From positions 1-47,911 of the forward strand of contig JAGPMK010000004.1 in NCBI GenBank assembly GCA_018052995.1: DNA of 47,911 nt, written 5' to 3'. The position numbers and the translations under genes were made by a program. Shown in pieces: positions 19,286 through 27,097 of this stretch. The DNA is from Syntrophorhabdales bacterium. Its GTDB lineage: Bacteria; Desulfobacterota; Syntrophorhabdia; Syntrophorhabdales; Syntrophorhabdaceae. The notes under the pieces were generated by a model, which had not been told where the DNA came from, searched no databases, and saw only the letters and a program-made list of their open reading frames with translations. Positions within the stretch are counted from its first letter, which is position 1, and every line of letters begins with the position of its first letter.

Positions 19286-20980
19286 CTACATCTTATCAGG
19301 TGCGGAAACACCAAGAATATCAAGCCCATATTTAATTATCCCCTGCAAAACATAAAGAAGCACAAGCCTTGCTGAGGTAAGCCCACTATCATCAGTAAGT
19401 ATCCTCGTCTTGTTATAATAGCCGTGAAATCTACCTACCAGATCAATAAGATAAAAGGTAAGTCTGTGGGGCTCAAGGCTTCTAGCGCTGCCCTCGATGA
19501 CATCATAAAAATGGATAATGCCTTTTATAAGCTCTATCTCTTCTTTTAAGGTTAGAAGATCAACCTTAACATTCATGTCATCTGCATCTTCAACCCTTGT
19601 CTTTATATCATTAATCCATATGCCCTGTTCCCTTGCATTCCTGAAGATGCTTTCTATCCTTGCATTAGCATACTGGACATAGTATACAGGGTTTTCATTG
19701 GATCTCTTCTTTGCCAAATCAAGGTCAAATTCAAGGTGGGCATCACTTTTTCTTGTAAGAAAAAAGAATCTTGCCGCATCCCTGCCAACCTCATCGAGCA
19801 CCTCTTTTAATGTGGTGAACTGGCCTGACCTCGTGGACATACCAATTGGTTTTCCATCCTTTAGCAAGGTTACAAACTGTATAAGGATGAGCTTTAGTCT
19901 GTCTTCGTTTTCCCCTAATGCCTTTATTGATGCCTTGAGCCTCGGTATATAGCCATGATGGTCAGAGCCCCATATGTCTATCAGTATATCATAACCTCTT
20001 TCGAGTTTATTCTTATGGTATGCAATATCAGAGGCAAAGTATGTCTTTTCGCCATCAGATTTTATCAGGACCCTATCCTCATCATTCTCAAAGAGACTCG
20101 TTTTAAACCATAATGCGCCATCTTTTTCATATGCAATGCCTATGGATTTCAATGTCTCTATAATATTATCTACCATCCCTGACCTATAAAGCTCCGACTC
20201 CTTGAAAAAACTGTCGAATACAACCCCAAAATCATGGAGGTCTTTTTTTATGCCATCAAGGACAATATTACTTGAAAATTCGGATAAAAACTTTATGGCA
20301 TCCTCTTTTCTTTCGGGAATGGTAATGCCTTTATCGATAATCATTGAGGCAATATCCTTTACATACTCACCCTTATAAAATTCGTCAGGAAAATCTGTTT
20401 TTTCTCCTGTAAGCTCCTTTAAACGAAGGTATGTTGATGCGCCAAGGGTTAATATCTGTCTCCCTGCATCATTTACATAATACTCCCGAAGGACATTATA
20501 TTTAACGGTCTTTAGGATATTGGCAAGGACATCACCCACAACTGCACCCCTACCATGGCCTATATGCAGAGGGCCTGTAGGGTTTGCGCTTACAAATTCT
20601 ATTAAAATCTTTCTGCCCTTGCCCAAGTCAGGGATAAAGGCCTCAATGCCTTTCTCGAAAAGATTCTTAAGGTCTGATCTCCAGATTGCATCCTTTATAT
20701 AGAAATTGATAAAGCCCCTACCGGCAACATCTGTCTTTTCTAAAAGACCTCCACTGTCTATATTGTCTATATGTTTAGCAAGAATCTTTCCAATATCCAG
20801 AGGGTTTTTTCTGATCTTTGGGGCAAGGATAAAGGCTATATTTGTTGAATAATCTCCAAATCCATTCTCTCTTGGTATCTCAACAATAGGGTCTATATCT
20901 ATCTCACAGGCAAAAATCCCCTGATTCTTACAGACCTTATATGCCTCCTTTATCAGCTCCGCTATCTTCTTTCTTATCAC
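19286..20980 (-). CDS. argS: Arginyl-tRNA synthetase
   Basis: A 564-residue class I synthetase charging tRNA-Arg. The N-terminal additional domain is followed by the HIGH-type motif ANPTGPLHIGHGRGAVVGD. A KMSKS-like region (GMSTRSGQFTTLKEV) lacks the lysines of the classical motif, as in most ArgRS proteins. The C-terminal anticodon-binding helical domain ends near SARLVLLYVLQGI. The start is GTG (20978-20980), inside the last codons of the small upstream gene (44-base overlap), which suggests coupled translation. Confidence 0.95.
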   Translation of the reverse strand: MIRKKIAELIKEAYKVCKNQGIFACEIDIDPIVEIPRENGFGDYSTNIAFILAPKIRKNPLDIGKILAKHIDNIDSGGLLEKTDVAGRGFINFYIKDAIWRSDLKNLFEKGIEAFIPDLGKGRKILIEFVSANPTGPLHIGHGRGAVVGDVLANILKTVKYNVLREYYVNDAGRQILTLGASTYLRLKELTGEKTDFPDEFYKGEYVKDIASMIIDKGITIPERKEDAIKFLSEFSSNIVLDGIKKDLHDFGVVFDSFFKESELYRSGMVDNIIETLKSIGIAYEKDGALWFKTSLFENDEDRVLIKSDGEKTYFASDIAYHKNKLERGYDILIDIWGSDHHGYIPRLKASIKALGENEDRLKLILIQFVTLLKDGKPIGMSTRSGQFTTLKEVLDEVGRDAARFFFLTRKSDAHLEFDLDLAKKRSNENPVYYVQYANARIESIFRNAREQGIWINDIKTRVEDADDMNVKVDLLTLKEEIELIKGIIHFYDVIEGSARSLEPHRLTFYLIDLVGRFHGYYNKTRILTDDSGLTSARLVLLYVLQGIIKYGLDILGVSAPDKM

Positions 20981-21119
20981 CTGTGATCTCCGATTCCTTT
21001 ATTGATAGATCCCTTGCATAATCCGGGCATCTCAGTCTTATATCATCACTCATGGAAAACTTCTTCTGACATTCCTTTCTCCATGCACAAACCACGCAGA
21101 GTGTCACCTCATCGGCCAT
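20937..21119 (-). CDS. Small cysteine-containing protein of unknown function
   Basis: A 60-residue protein that I judge real because its ATG follows a very strong AGGAGGAGG and it fits tightly between neighbours. It lies 11 bases after the nitrilase-family gene and overlaps the argS start by 44 bases. The first half has cysteines at residues 8, 11, 17 and 31 (CVVCAWRKEC then RLRCPDYARD), a pattern that could bind zinc or an iron-sulfur cluster. The second half is charged and probably disordered. I do not recognise a named family. Confidence 0.65.
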   Translation of the reverse strand: MADEVTLCVVCAWRKECQKKFSMSDDIRLRCPDYARDLSIKESEITGDKKEDSGADKGGI

Positions 21120-21130
21120 GGCTCCTCCTC

Positions 21131-21943
21131 CTATAATATATCTTTATAAAATGCTGGCATTCTTCCTTGCAGTATAGGCCATTCCCTTCTTACCTCTTTG
21201 AGATAATCAAAATTTATATCTGCGAGGAGAATGCTATCTCCTCCTCCTGTAGGCCCGCCTATAATCTCCCCCTCTGGATTTACACAAAAGCTCATGCCAT
21301 AAAAATCATGGACCTCCTCACTTCCAACCCTATTGACCCTCATTATAAAGACGCAGTTTGCTATGGCATTACCTGTAATAACTGACTGCCAGAGGTGCTG
21401 CGACTTAAATGCACAGGCTGTGGGAGAAAAGATAATATCCGCACCCTTTAATGCCAGAACCCTTGCTGCCTCAGGATATAGATTATCCCATGAAATCTGT
21501 ATCCCGATTGTGCAATAATCTGTGTTAAAAACATTTATACCCCTATCACCGGTTGAAAAATAGTATCTCTCCTCCCACAGAGGTATATCAGGGATATGGA
21601 TCTTTCTGTATACACCTATGTTCTTTCCATTGTTACCGATAACAACGCAACTATTAAAGTATCTTGAACCCTGTCTTTCAAAGATAGGCAGGATGATCAC
21701 GATATTATGTTTTTTCGCCTGCTCCCTGAAGGCTGCTACAACATCACCTCTTATTGTATCAGCAAGGCTAAATGCACTGTCATCCCTGTCCCTGGGAAAC
21801 CACTGGAGATTAAACAACTCCTGAAAGCAGACAATCCTGGCGCCCTCTTTTGCGGCAAGCCCAAGGACCTCGAGTGCCTTATGCGTATTGCTTTCCTTAT
21901 CACTGGAGCATGCGAACTGGATACCGGCTATCTTCACATTCAA
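21131..21943 (-). CDS. Carbon-nitrogen hydrolase (nitrilase) family protein with Ser in place of catalytic Cys
   Basis: A 270-residue nitrilase-superfamily protein, overall closest to the N-carbamoylputrescine amidase/beta-ureidopropionase branch. Two triad residues are in place: Glu42 (VCFQELFNLQWF) and Lys114 (VYRKIHIPD). The nucleophile position reads GIQISWDNLYPEAARV, so Ser151 (codon TCA) stands where the family has Cys in the usual CWD motif. The rest of the fold signature (ALKGADIIFSPTA) is intact. It may be inactive, a binding protein, or a slow serine variant. It heads the minus-strand run leading to argS. Confidence 0.85.
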   Translation of the reverse strand: MNVKIAGIQFACSSDKESNTHKALEVLGLAAKEGARIVCFQELFNLQWFPRDRDDSAFSLADTIRGDVVAAFREQAKKHNIVIILPIFERQGSRYFNSCVVIGNNGKNIGVYRKIHIPDIPLWEERYYFSTGDRGINVFNTDYCTIGIQISWDNLYPEAARVLALKGADIIFSPTACAFKSQHLWQSVITGNAIANCVFIMRVNRVGSEEVHDFYGMSFCVNPEGEIIGGPTGGGDSILLADINFDYLKEVRREWPILQGRMPAFYKDIL

Positions 21944-22030
21944 CTCTTTTTACATCAAGGCTTCCCAACAAAGGTATCAGATTCAAAATCCCATTTCAAG
22001 GAAAAAGAGGTGATGCACAATGAATCATCA

Positions 22031-22054
22031 GGTATAGCGTCAACTAGCTATACC
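22031..22054. repeat. Inverted repeat between rubrerythrin and the nitrilase-family gene
   Basis: GGTATAGC (22031-22038) and GCTATACC (22047-22054) form a perfect 8-base stem with an 8-base loop. It lies just after the rubrerythrin stop on the minus strand, but no T run follows, so it is not a clear intrinsic terminator. The rest of 21944-22064 shows nothing recognisable. Confidence 0.5.
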
Positions 22055-22064
22055 AGCCAACTAA

Positions 22065-22640
22065 CTAATAGTTCTCTGCCAAAAGTTCATAATATGCCCT
22101 TGGATGAGCACAGGCAGGACATGACTCAGGTGCCTCGGTTCCCTCGTAGACATAACCACAGTTCCTGCATCTCCATTTTATAGGCGAGGGTCTCTTGAAA
22201 ACCATGCCATTTTCTATGTTTGATAGCAATTTACGATATCTTTTTTCGTGTTCCCTTTCAACCTTTGCTATCTCTTCAAATACCTTTGCTATCTCTTCAA
22301 AACCCTCTTTTCTTGCAACCTCAGCGGCCTCGGGGTAAAGTTTTGTCCATTCCATATTCTCTCCGCCTGCTGCCTCCTCAAGGTTTGTCTTGGTATCCCC
22401 TATGATCCCTGCTGGATATGATGCTGTGATCTCTAAATCACCACCCTCGAGAAATTTAAAAAATCTCTTTGCATGCTCCTTTTCATTATCTGCAGTGTCT
22501 GCAAATATCCAGGATATCTGCTCGTAACCCTCCTTTTTTGCCTGGGAGGAAAAGTAAGTATATCTGTTTCTTGCCTGCGATTCACCTGCAAAAGACTTAA
22601 GTAGATGTTTCTCTGTCTCTGTTCCCTTAATGCTCTTCAT
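22065..22640 (-). CDS. Rubrerythrin
   Basis: A 191-residue diiron peroxidase that detoxifies H2O2 in anaerobes. The ferritin-like N-terminal domain has the metal-binding helices: ESQARNRYTYFSSQAKKEG, DNEKEHAKRFFKFLEGG and the EREHEKRY stretch. The C-terminal rubredoxin domain holds CRNCGYVYEG and CPACAHP for one iron. The open frame extends 25 codons further upstream, but the start at ATG 22638-22640 is set by AGGAGG (22646-22651) and by homology beginning MKSIKGTETEKHLL. It appears to be a single-gene unit with its own promoter. Confidence 0.95.
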   Translation of the reverse strand: MKSIKGTETEKHLLKSFAGESQARNRYTYFSSQAKKEGYEQISWIFADTADNEKEHAKRFFKFLEGGDLEITASYPAGIIGDTKTNLEEAAGGENMEWTKLYPEAAEVARKEGFEEIAKVFEEIAKVEREHEKRYRKLLSNIENGMVFKRPSPIKWRCRNCGYVYEGTEAPESCPACAHPRAYYELLAENY

Positions 22641-22650
22641 AGTAACCTCC

Positions 22651-22706
22651 TGAGAATATCTCAATTTTATATGAATGAGAATAATGCAGATTTCAGACAT
22701 TGTCAA
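22651..22706 (-). promoter_or_regulatory. Rubrerythrin promoter with operator-like palindrome
   Basis: On the minus strand TTGACA (22701-22706), 17 bases, TATTCT (22678-22683) is a good sigma-70 promoter, giving a leader of about 30 bases. Between the start site and the ribosome-binding site is the palindrome TGAGA-ATA-TCTCA (22651-22663). A second TGAGAAT (22676-22682) overlaps the -10 box. Position and sequence suggest a repressor site, possibly of the PerR/Fur type common for rubrerythrins. The repressor identity is inference. Confidence 0.55.
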
Positions 22707-22820
22707 TACCGCCATATTACAGACTAAAGGCTATAGCGCATAGGCTACCGGCGCTTTTTGAATACTAATTTTATTTAAAAAGATTGACTAAAGGCTGTAT
22801 AGGATGGTAATTTTATTGTC

Positions 22821-23024
22821 ATGTTTGGACTTGGTCTTCCAGAGCTTATTATAATACTCGTTATTATCCTTATGGTCTTTGGTGTTGGCAAATTGCCTGA
22901 GATTGGCGGCGCTATAGGCAAAGGGATAAGAAGTTTTAAAAAGGCAACAAAAGAACCTGAAACCCCTGAGGGCAATGAAAAGAAGAAAGAGATAAAAGAC
23001 AGGGATAAAAACCCTGAAGCATAG
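22821..23024 (+). CDS. tatA: Twin-arginine translocase subunit TatA/TatB-type
   Basis: A 67-residue TatA-family protein. A short N-terminal membrane helix (about residues 5-20, LPELIIILVIILMVFG) is followed by the conserved hinge FGVGKLPEIGGAIGKGIRSF and a charged amphipathic tail. This is the pore-forming component of the Tat pathway, which exports folded, often cofactor-bearing proteins. TatC is not in the window. The stop TAG shares its G with the GTG start of folK, so the two are coupled. Confidence 0.92.
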   Translation: MFGLGLPELIIILVIILMVFGVGKLPEIGGAIGKGIRSFKKATKEPETPEGNEKKKEIKDRDKNPEA

Positions 23025-23509
23025 TGAATCAAAAGGTCTTAATAGGCATTGGCTCAAACATAGGGGACAAGATAAACAATTGCATAATAGCAATCAAAAA
23101 GATAAAAGAAGACAGAGGGATGGTCTTATTGAAGCAGTCCTCCTTCTACCTTACATCGCCTGTATCTGATATAATGCAGGATGATTTTATAAACTGTGCT
23201 ATAAGCATAAACTGGGATTCAACGCCCACTGAGTTAATAAGAATGCTGAACATAATTGAGAAAGATATGGGAAGGAAAAGAGATATCCCAAAGGGTCCAA
23301 GGATAATAGATCTGGACATAATATTTTTTGGTGATATGGTCCTTGAAACAGATTTATTAAAGATACCGCATCCTGAGGCGCATAGACGAGGGTTTGTTAT
23401 CATGCCATGCATAGAGATAGAACCTGAGATTATCCATCCTGTTTTTCATAAGAAATTTAAAGATTTTCTTACTGAAATAGGGGATGGGCAGAAAATAGTA
23501 AAACTATAA
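23024..23509 (+). CDS. folK: HPPK (6-hydroxymethyl-7,8-dihydropterin pyrophosphokinase)
   Basis: A 161-residue folate-synthesis enzyme that transfers pyrophosphate from ATP to hydroxymethyl-dihydropterin. The N-terminus IGIGSNIGDK and the signature RDIPKGPRIIDLDIIFFGD (about residues 85-103) hold the ATP and magnesium ligands. The start is GTG 23024, overlapping the tatA stop by one base; the family normally begins within a few residues of this point. Length is typical. Confidence 0.93.
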   Translation: MNQKVLIGIGSNIGDKINNCIIAIKKIKEDRGMVLLKQSSFYLTSPVSDIMQDDFINCAISINWDSTPTELIRMLNIIEKDMGRKRDIPKGPRIIDLDIIFFGDMVLETDLLKIPHPEAHRRGFVIMPCIEIEPEIIHPVFHKKFKDFLTEIGDGQKIVKL

Positions 23510-23524
23510 CGTTTAGGGGGCAGT

Positions 23525-24169
23525 ATGAAATTCTTTATTGACACAGCAAACATAGAAGAGATTAAAAAGGCCATTGATATGGGTCTTGTAGATGGGGTTA
23601 CAACAAACCCTACACTGCTTTCAAAAGAAAAAAGGGATCCAAACCTTGTAATAAGGGAGATAATGTCCATTGTATCCGGCCCTGTGAGTCTTGAGGTTAT
23701 ATCAAAGGATACTGAGGGTATGTGCAGGGAGGCAAGGGAATTGGCATCACTCGGTGGAAATGCTGTTATAAAGATACCAATGACAGAGGACGGCATTAAG
23801 GCTGTGCGGGTATTATCTCAGGAGGGGATAAAGACCAATGTAACACTTATTTTCCAGCCCCTTCAGGCATTGATAGCTGCAAAGGCAGGTGCCACATATG
23901 TAAGCCCCTTTATAGGAAGACTGGACGATATATCCTCAAGAGGCATGGGGATTGTGGAGGATATAGCAACAATCTTTAATAATTATGGTTTTGAAACTGA
24001 GATCATTGTGGCAAGCATAAGAAATCCGATTCATGTGCTGGATGCTGCGCTCATTGGTGCTGATATTGCAACAATACCATTTAATGTCCTCAGACAGCTC
24101 ATCACTCATCCCTTGACAGATATTGGCCTTGAGAAATTTTTGAGGGATTGGGGCTCTATAGGACGCTAA
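23525..24169 (+). CDS. tal: Transaldolase / fructose-6-phosphate aldolase family
   Basis: A 214-residue short-form transaldolase (TalC/FSA type). The Schiff-base lysine is Lys83 in [12 protein letters not shown]. The N-terminus [16 protein letters not shown] and the motif [11 protein letters not shown] are characteristic. Short-form members act either as transaldolase in the pentose phosphate pathway or as fructose-6-phosphate aldolase; sequence alone does not settle which. GGGGG lies 5-9 bases before the ATG. It ends four bases before the convergent recR, and a hairpin (CTATA-GGA paired with TCC-TT-TATAG, 24156-24179) spans both stops. Confidence 0.92.
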   Translation: MKFFIDTANIEEIKKAIDMGLVDGVTTNPTLLSKEKRDPNLVIREIMSIVSGPVSLEVISKDTEGMCREARELASLGGNAVIKIPMTEDGIKAVRVLSQEGIKTNVTLIFQPLQALIAAKAGATYVSPFIGRLDDISSRGMGIVEDIATIFNNYGFETEIIVASIRNPIHVLDAALIGADIATIPFNVLRQLITHPLTDIGLEKFLRDWGSIGR

Positions 24170-24173
24170 TCCT

Positions 24174-24770
24174 TTATAGATCCTTTCTGTTTTCAATAGA
24201 GCTTTTTATTGTCTGGGCATCGGTGTAGATAATATCGCCACCCACAGGGATACCAAAGGCAATCCTTGTAACCCTAACGTGGAAATCCTTAAGGATCTCG
24301 CTTATATAATGGGCGGTGGTATTCCCCTCTATATTTGGATTTGTTGCCACTATTATCTCTTTTATGCCTTCGTTTTTTATCCTTTCCTTCAGTTCATTTA
24401 TGTGTATGTCGTCTGGGCCTACACCATCCAGGGGGTTTATAACACCATGGAGGATATGGAATCTATATCTATTAGGATAGGATGATTCTATTACCATCAT
24501 GTGGGATGGCTCCTCAACAACACATAGAACCTCTCGTTCCCTTCTCCCATCAGTACATATCTCGCATGGGTCTCTGTCCGTAAGGTTATAGCAGATGCTG
24601 CAGAGCCTTATCTTTTCTTTTATGTCCCTCAGGCTTTCAGAAAGATCAGTGATATAGGATTCATCTGAATTAAGAAGAAAAAATGCCAGCCTTGTAGCTG
24701 TCTTTCTACCTATTCCTGGCAGTCTCATTAAGTTTACAACAAGATTTTCAATAGGCTCGGGATAATACAT
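24174..24770 (-). CDS. recR: Recombination mediator RecR
   Basis: A 198-residue RecR, which with RecO/RecF loads RecA at gaps. The helix-hairpin-helix region near the N-terminus reads LMRLPGIGRKTATRLAF. The zinc site has CSICYN and CEICTD (about residues 57-72). The Toprim domain begins at VLCVVEEPSHMM. It is the last gene of the conserved dnaX-ybaB-recR string and lies six bases after ybaB. Confidence 0.96.
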   Translation of the reverse strand: MYYPEPIENLVVNLMRLPGIGRKTATRLAFFLLNSDESYITDLSESLRDIKEKIRLCSICYNLTDRDPCEICTDGRREREVLCVVEEPSHMMVIESSYPNRYRFHILHGVINPLDGVGPDDIHINELKERIKNEGIKEIIVATNPNIEGNTTAHYISEILKDFHVRVTRIAFGIPVGGDIIYTDAQTIKSSIENRKDL

Positions 24771-24776
24771 ATCTAA

Positions 24777-25097
24777 TCAGCTACCAAAGGGAAATTGCAT
24801 ACCAGCAATGCCTGTAACCTTTGCCATCTCATCCTGGAGCATCTCCTTGGATTTATTTAAACCTTCATTGATAGCGGCTATTATCAGGTCCTCCAGAAGC
24901 TCTTTGTCCTTCTCCTCCCATATCTCATCGGATATCCTCACAGAGACAACCTCCTGCCTTCCATTAACAACACATGTCACCATACCGCCCCCACTTTGTG
25001 CCTCCACTGTCCTGCTGCCTACCTCCTCCTGCATCTTCTGGAGTTTTTCCTGAATCTTCTTTGCCTGTCCCAGTAATTGACTAAAATTCTTTGACAT
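24777..25097 (-). CDS. ybaB: Nucleoid-associated protein YbaB/EbfC
   Basis: A 106-residue DNA-binding protein. Family features are the N-terminal helix LLGQAKKIQEKLQKMQEEV, the strand region GGGMVTCVVNGRQEVVSVRI and a C-terminal helix. It forms dimers that bind DNA and affect gene expression. It sits between dnaX (11 bases) and recR (six bases), the usual arrangement. Normal length. Confidence 0.94.
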   Translation of the reverse strand: MSKNFSQLLGQAKKIQEKLQKMQEEVGSRTVEAQSGGGMVTCVVNGRQEVVSVRISDEIWEEKDKELLEDLIIAAINEGLNKSKEMLQDEMAKVTGIAGMQFPFGS

Positions 25098-25108
25098 ATC
25101 TCCCCTCC

Positions 25109-26641
25109 CTATTGGCTAAATATTGACTCTGCCTCACGGACATAGTCATATAGGTCATCAACTGTCCTCTCTCCTATATCCCTGCAGATTACACTCATCT
25201 TTTTATTAAAAAAGCCATTGAGATAGCCCTCTATCTCACCCATAATGTTTTTATCGTCCTTGATAAAACTATAATTTTTGTCAAGCACCATATGCACCCT
25301 ATTATCTTGGATATCTACATCAAGTGTCTCAAATAGGGCGCTTATAAAGGGTCTTTTATCCTTCATATAATTAATAAAGCCCTTAACATCGCATGAAAAC
25401 TCCTTGACATCAGATAAGGCCTCACCATGTTTATCAATTTTTTTATGCCCTTCCTGAAATTCTTGGGTTTTCTGTGCTGTTCCAGGATAGTTATCGATAG
25501 ACCCTGTCTTTTCTTCGTCTATTGTCTTCTCTCCAGTGGCCCTGACATCCTCCATCCTTGATATATTAAACAGCCTTATAAAAAGCATCTCCAGCGATAC
25601 CCTTGCAAGGGGGCCCTTTAGCATGCCTTCAAGGTTCAATATATGGTTGAGCATATCCTGAATCCTGTTATAGTCAATATCCTTAATCAGCACCCCTATC
25701 CTCTCATATTCCTCTTCACCTAAAAAAACAAAGGGGGGAACACCATCACACGCCTTGACAAGCATTAGTTGCCTGAAGAAGGAAACAAGACCACGGTATA
25801 TCTGATAGACATCATATCCCTCATCTATTGCTTTTTCTAAAACCTCAAAGCCTTTTTTCAGGTCGCCCCTGATAACAGCCTCTGTTATTCTATAGATAAC
25901 ATCCCTTTCAACTATCCCTATTATATCAATAACATCCCTTTCAGTGATATAGTCCCCGCTATAGGATATTATCTGGTCAAGTATAGACTCTGCATCCCTC
26001 ATACTGCCATCTGCCTCAGCAGCAATATACTGAAATATACCCTGCTCATAGCCTATGCCCTCGTTATCGCATATCCTTTTTAGCTGCTCCCCTATATCCC
26101 TTTCAGTTATTCTTCTGAAATCAAATCTCTGGCATCTTGACATAATAGTATATGGAATCTTATGAATCTCTGTTGTGGCGAGTATAAAAATATTATGTCC
26201 CGGTGGCTCCTCAAGGGTCTTTAAAAATGCATTCCTTGCCTCTGTGGTTAGCATGTGTGCCTCATCGAGGATGTATACCTTATACAAACCCTTCATGGGC
26301 ATATATCGGGCTGTCTCTGTAAGCTCCCTTATATCCTCAATCTTTCGTGCTGATGCTGCGTCTATCTCTACAATATCCACAAAACTATTATTATCTATGG
26401 CAAGACAGTTTTCGCATACCCCACAGGGTTCTTCCTTGGGACCATCCTTACAGTTCACTGCCTTAGCAAGTATCCTTGCCAGGGATGTCTTTCCTACACC
26501 CCTTGGGCCTGTGAAGAGATAGGCATGGGCTATCCTGTTGTACCTGATAGAGTTTTTGATTGTCTTTATGATATGCGGCTGACCCACCACATCCTCGAAT
26601 CTTTTTGGCCGCCATCTTCTTGCTATTACCGTATATGTCAT
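25109..26641 (-). CDS. dnaX: DNA polymerase III subunits gamma and tau
   Basis: A 510-residue clamp-loader ATPase. The AAA+ domain has Walker A (FTGPRGVGKTSLARIL), a four-cysteine zinc module (CKDGPKEEPCGVCENC), Walker B (VYILDEAHML) and sensor 1 (FILATTEIHKIP). Domain III follows, then a poorly conserved linker (about residues 365-410) and a C-terminal tau-like part. Whether a shorter gamma form is made is unclear. ATG start, first protein gene after the SRP RNA on the same strand. Confidence 0.95.
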   Translation of the reverse strand: MTYTVIARRWRPKRFEDVVGQPHIIKTIKNSIRYNRIAHAYLFTGPRGVGKTSLARILAKAVNCKDGPKEEPCGVCENCLAIDNNSFVDIVEIDAASARKIEDIRELTETARYMPMKGLYKVYILDEAHMLTTEARNAFLKTLEEPPGHNIFILATTEIHKIPYTIMSRCQRFDFRRITERDIGEQLKRICDNEGIGYEQGIFQYIAAEADGSMRDAESILDQIISYSGDYITERDVIDIIGIVERDVIYRITEAVIRGDLKKGFEVLEKAIDEGYDVYQIYRGLVSFFRQLMLVKACDGVPPFVFLGEEEYERIGVLIKDIDYNRIQDMLNHILNLEGMLKGPLARVSLEMLFIRLFNISRMEDVRATGEKTIDEEKTGSIDNYPGTAQKTQEFQEGHKKIDKHGEALSDVKEFSCDVKGFINYMKDKRPFISALFETLDVDIQDNRVHMVLDKNYSFIKDDKNIMGEIEGYLNGFFNKKMSVICRDIGERTVDDLYDYVREAESIFSQ

Positions 26642-26709
26642 CTTTCCTTCTTTTTTCTATATAATAAGACCTTTACAATAAATTGCAAAAATTGAGATTC
26701 ATCATAAAA

Positions 26710-26802
26710 GCCAGGCTTGCTGCGGCACACAGGATAGCTGCTACCGCTGCTTTCTTCCGAACCTGACGGGGTTTACAACCTCCACGTTGCGCAGGGCCTG
26801 GC
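26710..26802 (-). ncRNA. ffs: Signal recognition particle RNA, small bacterial form (4.5S)
   Basis: On the minus strand the closing stem pairs GCCAGGC (26796-26802) with GCCTGGC (26710-26716). The apical domain contains the Ffh-binding signature GTCAGGTTCGGAAGAAAGCAG, an asymmetric loop capped by the tetraloop GGAA. This about 93-base RNA works with Ffh to target nascent membrane proteins. It lies directly before dnaX, as in many bacteria. Ends may be off by a few bases. Confidence 0.92.
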
Positions 26803-26824
26803 ATAATTCTATCTTAATTATCTA

Positions 26825-26918
26825 TGGCGGAGAGAGAGGGATTTGAACCCTCGGTCCCACTTTGTGGCGGGACACACGATTTCCAGTCGTGCTCCTTCGG
26901 CCTCTCGGACATCTCTCC
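26825..26918 (-). tRNA. tRNA-Ser (anticodon GGA)
   Basis: A class II tRNA of 94 bases with encoded CCA. The acceptor stem pairs GGAGAGA (26912-26918) with TCTCTCC (26829-26835), then discriminator G and CCA. The anticodon stem CACGA/TCGTG holds loop CTGGAAA, giving GGA. The long variable arm pairs GTCCC with GGGAC, typical of serine tRNA. It lies upstream of the SRP RNA and dnaX on the same strand and may share their transcript. Confidence 0.95.
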
Positions 26919-27097
26919 GTGTCATCTGTTATATCATAGATGGCGAATATTAAACAAGTGGTTTCAATGCCTAACAGCGATTCTCCATAAACATTATTCA
27001 TCCACCTTCTATTAATAAAAAATAGTTTTATTTTGTCCTAAACACTGCTACAGATAAAAGGAGATATTTTATTGTTGATTAATGGATAAACCAGATT

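Noticed and set aside
22725-22800. A repeated GACTAAAGGCT between rubrerythrin and tatA
   Set aside because: Only two short imperfect copies; not enough to call a repeat family or attachment site.
25850-25858. A run of six A plus G (minus strand) in dnaX as a possible frameshift site for a gamma form
   Set aside because: The A run fills exactly two codons in the zero frame, so it is not the A-AAA-AAG arrangement used in E. coli dnaX, and no stimulatory hairpin was evident.
26824-27015. A 63-codon plus-strand frame beginning at the end of tRNA-Ser
   Set aside because: Its first third is the antisense of the tRNA, a common false protein prediction.
27014-27032. AT-only hairpin AATAAAA-AATAG-TTTTATT near the end of the V/A-ATPase operon
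   Set aside because: It is weak, lies upstream of the tRNA side and not at the subunit D stop, and can arise by chance in AT-rich spacer.
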